Below are positions 12,801-24,788 of a stretch of DNA of 64,000 nucleotides, in pieces. This DNA is from Liolophura sinensis (lineage: Eukaryota; Mollusca; Polyplacophora; Chitonida; Chitonidae): contig NC_088306.1 of the NCBI RefSeq assembly GCF_032854445.1, positions 3,468,373 through 3,532,372 of the forward strand, in the 5' to 3' direction. The stretch's first letter is position 1. Each line of letters opens with the position of its first letter. Under the pieces are notes generated by a model. That model had not been told where the DNA came from, did not search any database, and was given only the letters and a program-made list of their open reading frames with translations. The position numbers and the translations under genes are program-made.

Positions 12801-15214
12801 CAGTGTAGACACAAGAGAGCTTGCCAGGTGTACATGGCTCCATTCTGAGTCTGCAGTATTCAAGAACTTTGTATTGATTCATACTGATTCTTTTGACACA
12901 CATTACGAGAGCCATAAAACAGGATGACTGGAAATTCACACAGGTTGTCAAAATGTATATCACTCACAGGTTTCGCATATCTTTCACAACGTTTCCAATT
13001 CCCAGTTTATACTGTGATTGTTAAGGAATATACATGTAAATGTGGAAGTTTTAGTGTACACATGTAAATGTGGAAGTTTTAGTGTACACATGTACAGTGA
13101 TATACATGTAAATGTTGAAGTTTTAGTGTACACATGTAAATGTTGAAGTTTTAGTGTACACATGTAAATGTTGAAGTTTTAGTGTACACATGTACAGTGA
13201 TATACATGTAAAAGTTGAAGTTTTAGTAGACACATGTGAATATATTCTCGGGATATTTTTTAGTGTGCTGCAAAAACCAGATACGTAGATTGACAAATAC
13301 ACCGGACACTTCCTCATCGTCACCTGGGGTTATTAGGTGTACAGGTTATTATAACTGATCAACTTCTGTACAACATGAGCAGGAAGCACACTAGCTCTGG
13401 TCACAAACTCGAGTTAGTCTTCAGTTGTCAGCTACATACCTATATACTGTATAAAGTCTCAAATGTACATTCTTTGTCTACCATTTGATTGCCTGGGAGA
13501 GGCACATGTAGGTGTATTTGACTAAACAACACATATAAACTACCCTAAATGACTGTAAATTTCGTCCATGACTGACATGCCCATTTTTCCTCGATTTTGA
13601 AAGCTCTGTTCATTGTAGAAAGGTGTTTTGAGGTTTGCTGGGAACATGACATGATATTCTACTGGAAAATTTCGATTTCACAACAAAAATAGTATTCTGC
13701 GACTTTTATTTGCCCCTAAAAATGCTCTTTTGGCAAAATGTTATTTAAGGTTATTTAAGATGCCAGGAAAGATAGTGATCCTATATTAAGGAAATTTAAT
13801 AAGATAACTGGAACTTAAATAGCAGTTTAAATCAGATGCATATATGTCCAGGTGTATATAGTATACATGTACATATTTGTATCTGCAACCAGCCGTCATT
13901 CTGTCTTCTTGCTTGTTGATCAATTTGTTCGATCACCTTGTTGACGTCCTATCTCTTTACGTGGACTGTTCTCTTATTGAGGGGCCTGCAGTCCAAATAA
14001 ATGCCCCCAACTGTGCAAAATCTCATGGCAGTTTGATTGCCATTGATCTGGCTCTGTTTTGATCAGGATCTTTTGCCAGTTTACATGTGTGCGTTTTTAT
14101 TAGGAGAAGGGAAGAGTAAACAGATTGCGATTAAGTCTGTAGCTGGTACTCGTGGAAAACACTGGCGCCAAACGAACAGGAGAAATGGCTCAAATGGCTG
14201 GAACAGTCGGCAGGCTTCAGGTGGTTATTAAGTGTGCAATGTGAAAACTATGTCAAGAGTGGAGCCTCCTTCTCTAGCCTTCTGTTCCCATGGTTATTTT
14301 TAGGTGATCCAGGGCTGCATTTTGGGGGTTGCAAGTTCATCACCATTGTTCACTTGTAAAAGTTCTTTTTTTTTTCCCCACTCTTTTCATGTCATCAAAA
14401 ATTTGACACATGAAAAAGCAAATGTCACCACCCCCCTCCCCCATCCCACCAAAAAGGAAAAAAAATACATAGGTATAGTGTACATATGTTGTACATATAC
14501 ATGTACTTAGAAGCGTGTCTGTATAGAGGCTGGAATTTTCCATTATCTGCCAGCACAAGAATGTATGTTGCAATGAAATTTTTATTCCATCGTAAAGCGT
14601 CATTCTCTGCTATTTTCGCCCAGCACAAGAATTTTAAGACGCAAAGTAATTTCGATGCCATCGTAAAGAATCCTAATAGATGAGTTATTCAGAGGTTGAT
14701 AACTGTTGGTATTGAAAAACCCAGTCGTCACCATTACATATCACTGTGGTTTCCTTGTCAGTACATTTGTGTGTTAATGATAAGTACTCTCACATCAGGA
14801 AAGTTGAGTGGCTATTTTTAGACGGCTGTGACTTTTGGACGGATATGTACATCTGTGGTTTGTTGTTATGTCTGTGTTATCTGATAACAGTTAATACACG
14901 TGATTGTAACATGACCTGTCACCATCCTGTGAGCAGCAAGGCTATAACTTACATAGTTTTCTCTTGTTGGGGACCTTGTGAGATTTTGTACAGCTTGGAC
15001 ATGAATTACATATCCTGAAGCATTAGGACTGTAGTTGCTTAGAGTATTAAACAGTCCAGGCAAAAGGAATTTTATTTCATCATACTGTTATATTTTCAAT
15101 TATTGTATTTCACCTAAAATTGGGTTTGTTAAATTGCACTTAAAATGATACTTTACCTTCCAACACTTAAGTTTTTCTAGCAAAGAAATTAATCAGACAT
15201 GACAAAAAATTCTT
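3811..15214. other. TSC22D: Long TSC22 intron, no gene seen
   Basis: About 11.4 kb of AT-rich sequence with many short open frames. The longest, 134 residues at 11990-12394, has no recognisable domain, cysteine pattern or codon bias. The stretch holds a C tract at about 12447-12468, a 28-bp tandem repeat (13035-13240) and numerous TATATA/TACATGTA microsatellite-like runs. I see no RNA gene or mobile element in it. Confidence 0.5.
13035..13240. repeat. 28-bp tandem repeat
   Basis: Units of 'tgttgaagttttagtgtaca' plus 'catgtaaa' repeat at 13113, 13141 and 13169. Related but more divergent units lie on both sides. Confidence 0.8.
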
Positions 15215-15562
15215 TAGTGGATATATCAAACCTATAAAGCGGATATATCAAACCTATAAAGTGGATATATCAAACCTATAAAGTGGATATATCTAGCCTA
15301 TAAAGTGGATATATCAAACCTATAAAGTGGATATATCAAGCCTATAAAGTGGATATATCTAGCCTATAAAGTGGATATATCAAACCTATAAAGTGGATAT
15401 ATCAAGCCTATAAAGTGGATATATCAAACCTATAAAGTGGATATATCAAACCTATAAAGTGGATATATCAAACCTATAAAGCGGATATATCAAACCTATA
15501 AAGTGGATATATCAAACCTATAAAGCGGATATATCAAACCTATAAAGTGGATATATCAAGCA
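15215..15562. repeat. 22-bp minisatellite, about 16 copies
   Basis: Near-perfect units of 'gtggatatatcaaacctata' plus 'aa' with a few variants (tctagcc, aagcc, gcgg). It lies about 440 bases before the shared TSC22 exon 2, inside the intron. The low divergence suggests recent expansion. Confidence 0.95.
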
Positions 15563-15997
15563 GGATCAAGCAAAATCCAGCAAAATGTGTAGCTTGAGAA
15601 ATGCTAAACTTGAGGTGAAATATGGTATACATTTTGGGAAAGCTCCCCTGATTAGTCAAAACATGACAACGTTATACTTATAAATTAAACTTGAATAAAG
15701 TACTTACATGTACACATTTCTGTGTTATACACAAGTTATCTACAATTTAGAGTGAGAATGTCATTTTACATACTTGCAGGTTTAGATACTTCTGATGACC
15801 AGATTACTAGAGTTCTCCCAGGATCAACTTTAAGCTGTATCTTATAGACATATTTCCTTGTTTTCAGGTCCTGTGGCATAATGTTCACTCCAGATCTTTA
15901 CAGTTTCCCATCAATCTCACCCGTTAGTCTTTGTTAAAGTACATATTGTTTTCTGGTGACTGTGATCTTACTCTCCTTTTTTTTTCTCTCTTTACAG

Positions 15998-16043
15998 TGG
16001 TTCCAATACATTGGCAATAGATAACAAGATAGGTGAAGCAATG
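15998..16043 (+). CDS. TSC22D: TSC22-domain gene, shared exon 2
   Basis: This 46-base exon follows a strong pyrimidine tract and TTTACAG acceptor and ends ATG|GTAAGT. It encodes GSNTLAIDNKIGEAM, matching the conserved start of the TSC box (AIDNKIEQAM in vertebrates and fly). It needs two bases from the upstream exon, and both candidate first exons supply them. It ends in phase 0, so the next exon begins with a full codon. Confidence 0.9.
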
Positions 16044-17888
16044 GTAAGTTTTTTTGTTCTCTCCATCACTTCGTACTGAATGGGTTTCCTAAAATCTTGA
16101 TGAATAACAATTAATTACACTCAGGTACTATTTAAAATGAAATGGTTTCTTGCGCCCAGTTTCCTCCTGTAGAAGACCTAATTGACTTTTTGACCAGACC
16201 GGATTAGTTCACTATTTAAGACGTTTGAATAACTTAATATTGGGTGTATATGTTCATCCTCAGCTTACTGTGAGTAGTATATTGGAAGTTTGACGAAGTT
16301 TTCATTCGCTACGTCTGACGTGACAGGTCAGAAAGGACTACATAACTATTCTAGGAATTTGGTTTTCTGACTTTTTATGGGCTTTGCTTTTATGGTGGTC
16401 TGGTTTGAACTTTTATGTACCAACATACCTATTCAAGTTCTATAACCAGTTGAATTCTGCTCAGTGATGTGGTTAAAACTTTTACATAACAACACAATGT
16501 TTATCCTTCTAAACACGCTTAGCAAATCAACACCACCATGGGGATGTCATATTTTTATATACATGTATGGGAGTACGTCTTTGTTACAAAGTAGAGCAAA
16601 GTGTGGACGAAGTAATCTTATCAAATGGTTGTAAAGATTTATTACAAGAATTTATCACAAGAACTCCTAAGAGGCAAAAATGTAATTTATATAACGCCTT
16701 TGTGTAGATGTCAAGTTACGCCCCAACAAGGAATTCACACATGATTTTCCCCCTGAATTTATATTGAAGTGTTAATTTTGACACACTTTACACTGTAACA
16801 GTTGCCTGAATAGGTCAGGTGTATTATTATGTGTATTTACATAACTTAACGTATATGAATTCTTCGCCCAGCATTATCTGTTTCTGGGATGCATAATAAT
16901 ATAGCATAATATAGAACTATTTATAGGCAAATACTTTTTGACAGGTCAATTCGGGGGATTGCTAGACACTGGATTTTTGCGTCCTACATTTTGCTCTTTT
17001 TACAACTGAATACCATTTAAGCATTTTTCTTTTCTTTGTACGATAAATGCTGATGAAATATAACATTTTCATAATGTTTTGCTCAAGAGTTCACAGAACA
17101 ACGACCCCATAGAATACTCACATAAAGAGGTATTCTTATGGACTCTTTACCAACCAATACAGGCATACTTTCGCAAGCCCAGTTTGTTGCCTTGAACTTG
17201 TTATTGAAAATATTGAAAAGTGTTTGGCATTCCTTTTTGTAATTCCTAAAGGACTGACTGGGCAGATCTGATTCAGTCCATGGCTGGTCAAGAACCTGAA
17301 GCATAATTGAATGATCACATATAGAATAAATCGTCTCCAAGCAACATCATTCAGTATTCTCTATGAATGATTTCACACCCAAAAGTGAAAGTCTGCAAAT
17401 TTCTAACGTTACCTGCATATATAAAGCTTTTACAATCCTCTCTGTAGAATTATAAAAACTGGTTACAACATTGATTCCCTCCAAATCACCATAAAAAGGG
17501 GCATCATTATTACATGTACATTCACTCACAGGAATTTTGTCCATAGATCTGGTGCTCTCTATTTGTCACACGTTTGAGTTCTACATCTCCACTGATGTAA
17601 TAATTGAAGACAAATTTCAGGTAGTTTTCAGTTCTATGGCCGCAATTTCCCACCAGATGTGCTCATTGGTTCAGTGCTTATTCTGGTGATGAAGCTGTGG
17701 TTACAATTTTAAGAGGTTATTCTGTTCTGCACGTCAGCTGTAGTTTTATTTCCGCTGTTTCCTCAAGCTGTCGGAAAGTCAATTGATCAACCAGTCAGTC
17801 AAATAATGAATCAGTTATTCAACCCTGCAGGCAAATATGTTATCTGTTTGATTTCTACCTACATGTGTTCTTGCTTTTGTGTTCACAG
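16044..17888. other. TSC22D: Intron between the shared TSC22 exons
   Basis: A 1.8-kb intron bounded by GTAAGT and TTCACAG. The short open frames on the minus strand (17083-17544) look like chance. Nothing else is seen. Confidence 0.7.
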
Positions 17889-18053
17889 GACTTGGTGAAG
17901 AGTCACTTGATGATAACAGTACGAGCTGAAGTGGCAGTGTTGAAGGAACAGATCAAGGAGTTAAAAGAGAAAAACAGTAAACTTGAATACGAAAACAATA
18001 TTTTGAAAGCAGCAGCGAGCCAAGAGACTCTAGCAAAGCTATCTCAACCATGA
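17889..18053 (+). CDS. TSC22D: TSC22-domain gene, last coding exon (TSC box and leucine zipper)
   Basis: After a TTCACAG acceptor the exon encodes DLVKSHLM, the signature of the TSC box, then [19 protein letters not shown] and a leucine/asparagine heptad zipper, ending ...ETLAKLSQP and TGA at 18051-18053. Family members form homo- or heterodimers through this zipper and act as transcriptional or signalling regulators. Fly bunched works with Madm/NRBP in growth control. The C-terminal tail after the zipper is short, as in short isoforms. Residue identity to known TSC22D proteins is high, so the family call is firm. Which vertebrate paralogue it matches (D1, D2, D3 or D4) cannot be decided here, and an invertebrate gene probably predates that split. 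Confidence 0.95.
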   Translation, partial: DLVKSHLMITVRAEVAVLKEQIKELKEKNSKLEYENNILKAAASQETLAKLSQP

Positions 18054-21000
18054 CCGGTTAGTTTCACAGATGTTGCCATGGAAACGTAGCGTGCTCTTCC
18101 CAAACACAGTGGCATATACAGATACCTGGACTAAGTGCTTTGTAAATAGCCCTAACAACGACTGTGATCAGACGCACGGAGTTACTGCCCTTGTTTGGAA
18201 GAGTCGCTGTCCTTGTGCAACTTTGGACACAGTCTGTGTGGGAACCTGTGATGACTTTTGACGCCCCCTGAGGTGCAAAAGAAAGTGTGGCCATTGTGAT
18301 GGACAGGGTTTTAATCTTACATCAATGTCGTCATGAAATCCAGAATTCACCGGCCATCTGTTCTGGTCAGCTTTTGGGGGGGAATGCCATGGTCTCTCAG
18401 CAATTGCCTGGAACTGCCCTTAGGCCCTGGCGGCATGAGTTGATTTTCTCCTAGATCTCAACAATTTTTCCCTGTCTTTATGTTGCTATTCTCATAATTC
18501 TGATCTAATCGAAAAGATGGGTTGTAAAATCTTGTTAAGGCTGAACACTTCACCCTGAGAACGTTTTATCTCTGGCTTAGTGACCTGCATTACAGTAACA
18601 ATGCCTTCACTGTTCTTTCCATTTTTTATTTTTTGACATTTCTGGAAAGATGAAGTGTTTGTAAGTTAAACATAAGGTTGAAAAATTTACTTGGTAATTA
18701 ACAACATGACTCACTAGTGTTTTTCTAAGAATTTTCTGAACTGTGCATTTTATGTGTTTTTTAACGCAAACTTGACCTTGTGAATTTTGGATTGTTAAAA
18801 TTCTGATTAAGGAACATTATTTTCTGTTAAAATGAAGAATGATTCACTTTGATATTTTGACAAGGCGCTTGATTGACCGAGTGGTCGGAAAATATATCAG
18901 ATCTTGTAAAGTTGTGAAACAGTAGAATTATGAAAGTATTGCAGAATGCCTTTAATACAAGAGCATACTATTCTTTTATTGGGTACAAAGCACCATCTCT
19001 GTATTTCCCAGCTGATATGCTGATTATTTGAACCTGCTTCAATGTAAAATGCACAACGTCACCAATGGTTAACAAAATACACTTATATTTTTAAAACAAT
19101 TCGACACATGATTTTTCTGTGAAAAGCGAGCTGTGGTTGTGAAACTGTATATAAAACTTCCAGTCAAAATGCCAGTAGTTTGTAATAGTTGTGAACTATG
19201 TGAGTAAAAATTTAAGGTGTAAAATCATTTTAAGATGCGCTCAAATCTTAACAGATATAGACCAGGCACTGTTGTACAACTAAGAAAATTTTTACCTGCC
19301 CATAGTTTTGTTGTATTATCATTGATGGAGAGTTAAGAGTTGTCCCCCTTGTGGCAAGAATATCTAGAATTCCAGGATAATTAATTGCCCACGCATGATT
19401 TTTTTTTTTATCTTTTTGAAATGTCAACAAGCTGTCACAAGCAGTTTTTAGAGGAATGAAGAGTATGAAATCTGTCACATCAAGTTTAAAAAAAAAAAAC
19501 GAGATTTCTGTGATGTGAATTAATTACTACACTCCTAAACTTTTAACAGTGGGTCTAGAGTGAAAGAGTTATTGTTGCTAAAGGCAGAACTACAGGTGTT
19601 GTGCTTGACAGAAGCCTAATTAGGAAATCACTCTCAAGAAAACTATTTGAGTATTTTTGTACGCAAGAAAGAGTTGGTGAATCCCATCTGTGTATGCGTA
19701 CTACACTGAACTGATATTATGTAACTGTGATGTTAATTGTAGACTGGTATTATTTGTCCCGTGTTCTGACTGTCATTCATCCATATGTGTGTGGGAAGTG
19801 ACCCTAACAGTATTGGAGTGATGAATTTCGAAGGAGGGAGAGAGAGAGCGCTGATGTTTCCGAAAAGACCAAAGAAGACCACAGTGAAATTGTTGAAACT
19901 TTTAAACGGCCGTGTACGTTAATAAAGGTCTTCAAAGTTATTCTGATGATGCATGAACATATTTTTAACGTTTTCTCGAAATGACCCCAATTTTGTGAAA
20001 GTGGATTGGTCTATGGTCCTCTCATTGCCTTCCGAGAAGGTAAGAACTGTCAAGGATTTTGGTGATAAGGGTGGGTGTGACACAGACCATATGAAGGTAT
20101 AAGTTTTGAGGCATGCGTGGTTGTTTTGTTACGAGAGTTCTGTATTAAGATGAGATAGCTCTGCAGTACTTTGATGGATGCTGTACATGTATATGTTGTA
20201 CATTTTGTGATGCTGTACATATGTATGAAAAGGTGTGACCAGGTCTGTGACTGTACTATAGGCATTGCTTGAATGACATGCGTAAAAGTTTTAAGTGTGA
20301 ATGCTGTAAATAGATTTATATGTACAGATATATAGCCTATATATTTGAAGCACAGTGCCTACTTGAGTTGTCGCAGTGGTGAGGGGGAGGAGTTATGTGA
20401 TGTAACCCTGCCCCTTATGTACCCTTGGCTCCACCCACATCCATTAAGGGTCTGTCATATTTTAATGATTGTAACTGGCTTCGGGCAAAGATCGTGTTGC
20501 CGGGCCAAACGAAGTGTCATTTTTGTTACTTAGTTGTTATTAAACATTCCTGAAAGTGTTCACTAGTCCGGGCTATTTTAAAGGGGAGAATTTGCATTGT
20601 TTTTTTTTTTTCCTTCTGAAATTGAGAATTAGGTATTACATATTCATAAGGGAAGTTACCACTGTCTGGTATATATGGGGTGTGGAATCAGGTGATTGAT
20701 AGTTCCATGAATCGGCCATTTTCCCTGACTGTAGGACGGTAATGTCAGATATTACAGTGATAAACGTCTTCAATCCAACTGTCATTATTGCTAATCATAT
20801 GCCTCTTTAACTAAGAAGTCATATCCATGATCGCATTATTGTCTTTTTTTTTTTTTAACCGGTTGGCTGTACACCCATAGTGCTGTAAATGTCACATAAC
20901 ACCCAAGGTACAGCTCGTGTTTTCGTTGTGTCTGAACGAAACTGAGTTGTTTGTCTTCTCGTTAAAATTTGTTCATTATGACAAAAATGATAAGAGTTGT

Positions 21001-21062
21001 CAGCTTCCATGGCGAAGTAAGATTATTCTGAGACGAAATAAATGATAAATTATATGTATTAC
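18054..21062 (+). other. TSC22D: Long TSC22 3' UTR
   Basis: About 3 kb without a supported coding frame follows the TSC22 stop. AATAAA hexamers lie at 19921 and 21037. The second is followed by a TG-rich stretch (about 21070-21115), so it is the better candidate for the distal polyadenylation site. Long 3' UTRs are common in TSC22 genes. Its extent is inferred from these signals only. Confidence 0.45.
21037..21042 (+). terminator. TSC22D: Candidate polyadenylation signal, TSC22 gene
   Basis: AATAAA followed within about 80 bases by TG/T-rich sequence (tttgtgttgtttatgttatg). An alternative upstream AATAAA lies at 19921-19926. Confidence 0.4.
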
Positions 21063-22784
21063 AAATTATATTACTGGTTTGTGTTGTTTATGTTATGGTG
21101 TGGTCTATTTTGTCTCAAGACGGAATTTCCTTATGTGCAATGCTGACAGTATGATCAAACATTTTGCCATGAAACACTGTCGTCTTACACTTCTGTCTAC
21201 AATGGAAAGACGCCTATCGAATAAATAGTATAAATAAATCAATGGAAGCTGAGGGCGTCTGAGGCTTAGTGGTGAATCCCACGACTTGTGAGCCTCTCAC
21301 GAATGCAGTCACTGAGTTCAGGTCCAGCGAATTGCTACAGGTTTCCCCCCCAGGCTCCCAATGTAATGCTGGCTGACATCAATTACTTTCTTAATTTCTT
21401 TACAAATGCAACTGTACGGGAACTAGCCAAATAGAACAAATGAGTACACTGCTCACAACGACTTGTTTTATGCAGGCAATGTTTCCCACGTATACATTCC
21501 TCTGTAATCGTGAACAGTGTTGGGTCTAGGTGATGGTGAGGTGTCAAACACGCTCAAAAGAGGGATTAATGGCAGACTCGACAAGCTGTACATAGACCCA
21601 AATGATGATGGAACGCAGCTTTTTCTTCTATGAGGTTGCAATGCGCATGTACTTCGTATATGGTTTATGAGCACACATACACCGATAACTGTGACGCAAT
21701 AAGAAAAAGAACAAAGGAGTTCACAGCTTTGGGCCGTCTTGATACAGGCATGCAGGAGCTTCACGAGTTCCCCATTGTCCAACCTTATAATCATTGGAGA
21801 CCGCTTGTTTTTCAACAATTTTGCCTGCAAGTCTAGATTATGTGTGGGAAAATGTGTCAGTGGCTTGCTAAAGGTAGATGGTTTACCCCAGCCACTCCAC
21901 TTTCCTCCACCCATAAAACTGACCACCACTGCACAAGTAAAAACATCTGCAGTACAAGAATGAATTAAACATCAGTCTGGCATATAAGTCAAATCTTTGT
22001 ACGGGTACTTCACCATGAAGGGACAGTCAGCCTGATTCATCAACACATAAGGAATATTTCTACGTCACATCTGGTAAATTTTACGGAAACTGCTGCAGAT
22101 TTTGTTTTTCAGGACTTTACACTTACAGGGGTTAATTGCCGGTAGCGTTATTCAGCATATTTATGTTTTTGGTTTTTTTTTTTCATTTCTTTTGATCCGT
22201 GGTGAAAGCTATATTCCATGGGGTATCCTTTATATCAGTTTAATATTTCAACCTGGCGTCTCTTGGGACTGAAGTGGCACGTTAAAGGCGTTTAATACAT
22301 GTATTCATGTTCCGTTTAGCATTATTCCCAACATAAAACATTTTACTGAAAGACTTCTACACGTATTCAAATTCAGGTATCTGGTCAGCTACAAAATAAA
22401 TGGAAGGGAGATAACTGCAACGGGACATGTTAGTGTTCGACGTCGATTAGTACTTTTAACTTCCGGACATTACGCTATTTCCTCGACCTCATCGCATATG
22501 AAAGAGCAACTTTCAGTGCAATTTATGCACATTTTAATTTCATTTTGGAGACAAAACTACATTGATTGGATTGGAGAGTTTCAGAGCTTCACAAAAAGTA
22601 TAATTTTGTCCGTCAACACAGAATAATGCCCTAAGAATATGCTTGAATAAACACCTTGTAAACACGCGAAAAGGTTGAAGAATTACAGTACAATGATATG
22701 CCAATATTATTACAACAACAGTAGTCTATGAGCAGCTGATATCCAGGCCACGTGGGTGCCTAAAGGGAATTTATTTATTTATGT
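21063..22784. other. Intergenic, no gene seen
   Basis: Between the TSC22 3' UTR and the repeat block. It holds one SINE fragment (21243-21383). The 153-residue open frame on the minus strand at 21468-21929 has no recognisable family and is probably chance. Confidence 0.5.
21243..21383 (+). mobile_element. SINE family A, partial, head on +
   Basis: The stretch with 'gaggcttagtggtgaatccc', 'gtgagcctctcac' and 'tgagttcaggtccagc' matches the tRNA-like head (A and B boxes) of the SINE that recurs through the window. The body is diverged and the tail is missing. Confidence 0.6.
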
Positions 22785-23600
22785 ACATGTATTTTATTAC
22801 TATAGCCTGTTTCTTCTAACCAGTCGCCTATATTCAGGAATCTGTAAGATCAAGTCATACTTTCTACCAAAATTGCTTTTCGTTTGTGACACGTGACAAC
22901 ACAAGCTTTATATATTGATATGTTGTACATTTATACTAATGCAACGAAAATGCGGTAATGATACTAATGTTAAACTCCATAAGCCTTCTGGCGAATGGGC
23001 GGGAAGTAATTTGTTTAACATTGTCTGCACCAACATGCGGTTAGAATGTTCTGTAACATCTACGCAGTGCTTAACAATCGTAGTGAACAATTTTTCAGTC
23101 ATATGACGACGAACGAGTCCTTAGAGTGCATGTACTTGTAATTATTATACCTCCTTGCTGCAGGACGAATTTCCACCGTTTCGCTTCACTGAGACGACGG
23201 CAAGTAAAAGCTGCGCGACTCGAGCCATTATAGTGATACGGGTCAACCAGTCATTGCACTATCCTCTTAATGTCGAACGCAAAGCGAGGTAGCTACAGCC
23301 TGTTTCTTTTAAGGTCTTAGGTGTGACCCGACCCAGGATTGACACTGGATCTACCACCACCACCACCCCATCCCCCCATCCCCCATCTCCCCCAACCCCC
23401 CACGGACGCTTTATCAACTGAGCCATCGGCGCCGCTTAAAACAGGACTTAGATTACAGTCGATAGCCGTTTAGATGACACGATGATGGCCTTATCCGGCT
23501 TTCCCATTTTTCGCAACTTTTCTCGTAATTAACGTTGCCTTACGGCAAAAAACCTATAAAACGCCAATAACAAAAACATTGTCGTGAATTTATATACCTT
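22785..23600. repeat. Duplicated unit, copy 1, left part
   Basis: This stretch shares long runs with 32025-32640 in the same orientation, for example 'gcaccaacatgcggttagaa' and 'ttctcgtaattaacgttgcc'. A SINE (23095-23440) lies in this copy only. Copy 1 resumes at about 30400 after the MITE and transposon insertions. Confidence 0.8.
23095..23440 (-). mobile_element. SINE family B, nearly full length
   Basis: Read on the minus strand it starts with a tRNA-like head: 'ggcgccgatggctcagttga' (A-box-like TGGCTCAGTTGA) followed by 'agtgtcaatcctgggtcg' (B-box-like). The body includes 'gaggatagtgcaatgac', and the tail runs toward 'atgacgacgaacgag' on the + strand. A second partial copy lies at 35303-35520. 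The paralogous stretch at 32290-32490 lacks it, so it inserted after that duplication. Confidence 0.75.
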
Positions 23601-23674
23601 CCATGTTGCTCTTCGGCCCTTAGATGGACACAGACCCCCATTACAACTTCCGTTTTTCGGGAGGGATGTAATTC

Positions 23675-23749
23675 GCCCCTTTCCAGTTCAGCGCCTCCTA
23701 GCGGGTGAATCGCACACGGAGGAATGTCATGGCCGCGTATGGGGTCATG
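23675..23749 (+). repeat. Left terminal inverted repeat of ISL2EU
   Basis: Pairs in inverted orientation with 29386-29459, with two near-identical blocks of about 25 bases around a more variable middle. Confidence 0.9.
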
Positions 23750-24788
23750 TAGCAGTTTCGCCTGTTTTCCACAAAAGCTGTCGTCTTTTTCTTTTCATGA
23801 CATCTGCGTGATTGAGGTGAGGGATTAGAAATAACCATGTATCTATATACTCACGTGTGTTTTGCATGAAACTCATATTTAGTGTTAAAATACAATACTT
23901 CGACAACGTAGATGCAGCGGACTCGTTGAAACAACAACAACACTTTCATGTTCAGTAAATGTTTCTTAGATGCAGAATGTAACACTCTGAGATCGAGCAA
24001 CACAGCTGTGAAACTAACAAAAAGTACATCCCCAAATGTGTCGGATTGTCAGTAAGCGACTTTTACCGCTGTCTACAGTAATTTCGTCTTCCCTGGCGAA
24101 CCTCACGCTCTTACACATTATCTAACTTAATCTCATATTGACCTTGACAAACATGGACTATGGCAGTAACACTTTCAGGGTCTACCACCATCTTGATAAG
24201 GTAATAAATCCTATACACTAGGAAAATGGGATTATTTCACGAACAGACATGATTGCCGTGAAAACTTTAGCTCATAGGCATTTACAGAGGGCAGAGGATT
24301 GACAACAATTCTAATGTCTGCGTGAACTGTGGCACATGTCGCTCATGATCAATCCAACATATCTGGAGCTGTTTGCTTCCGTAAATCTCATGAATGTGTT
24401 GCTTGATTTCAGAATTACATTAACCAATGTAGTCTTGGTTGGGGAATTTTGAATTTAAATTTTAAGGCTACTTTGTAATGCATAGTGCATAAAATACATA
24501 GGTAGTAATTTCTGACTAGTTCATAAATTGCTCTGAGAAAAATATATCCATTTAGCATGTTTTGAATGCATGTGCAATCTAGGTGTTCATTTAGGTTCAC
24601 AGCTAAATATAGGCCTGTTAAAATGTATAGTTTACTATTGGTATTCAATGTTTTTGAAATATTTTGGACTTAATAAACCTTATTCATGTTCTTGTACATA
24701 AAGAATGGTATAAAAGAGACGAAGGGATGCTAGATCTACACTTATACTGACAACTTATTCTTCTGTTTACTTCCAGAAAGAATCTAAA

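Noticed and set aside
21468-21929. 153-residue open frame on the minus strand
   Set aside because: No recognisable family, and it overlaps other equally open short frames. Probably chance.
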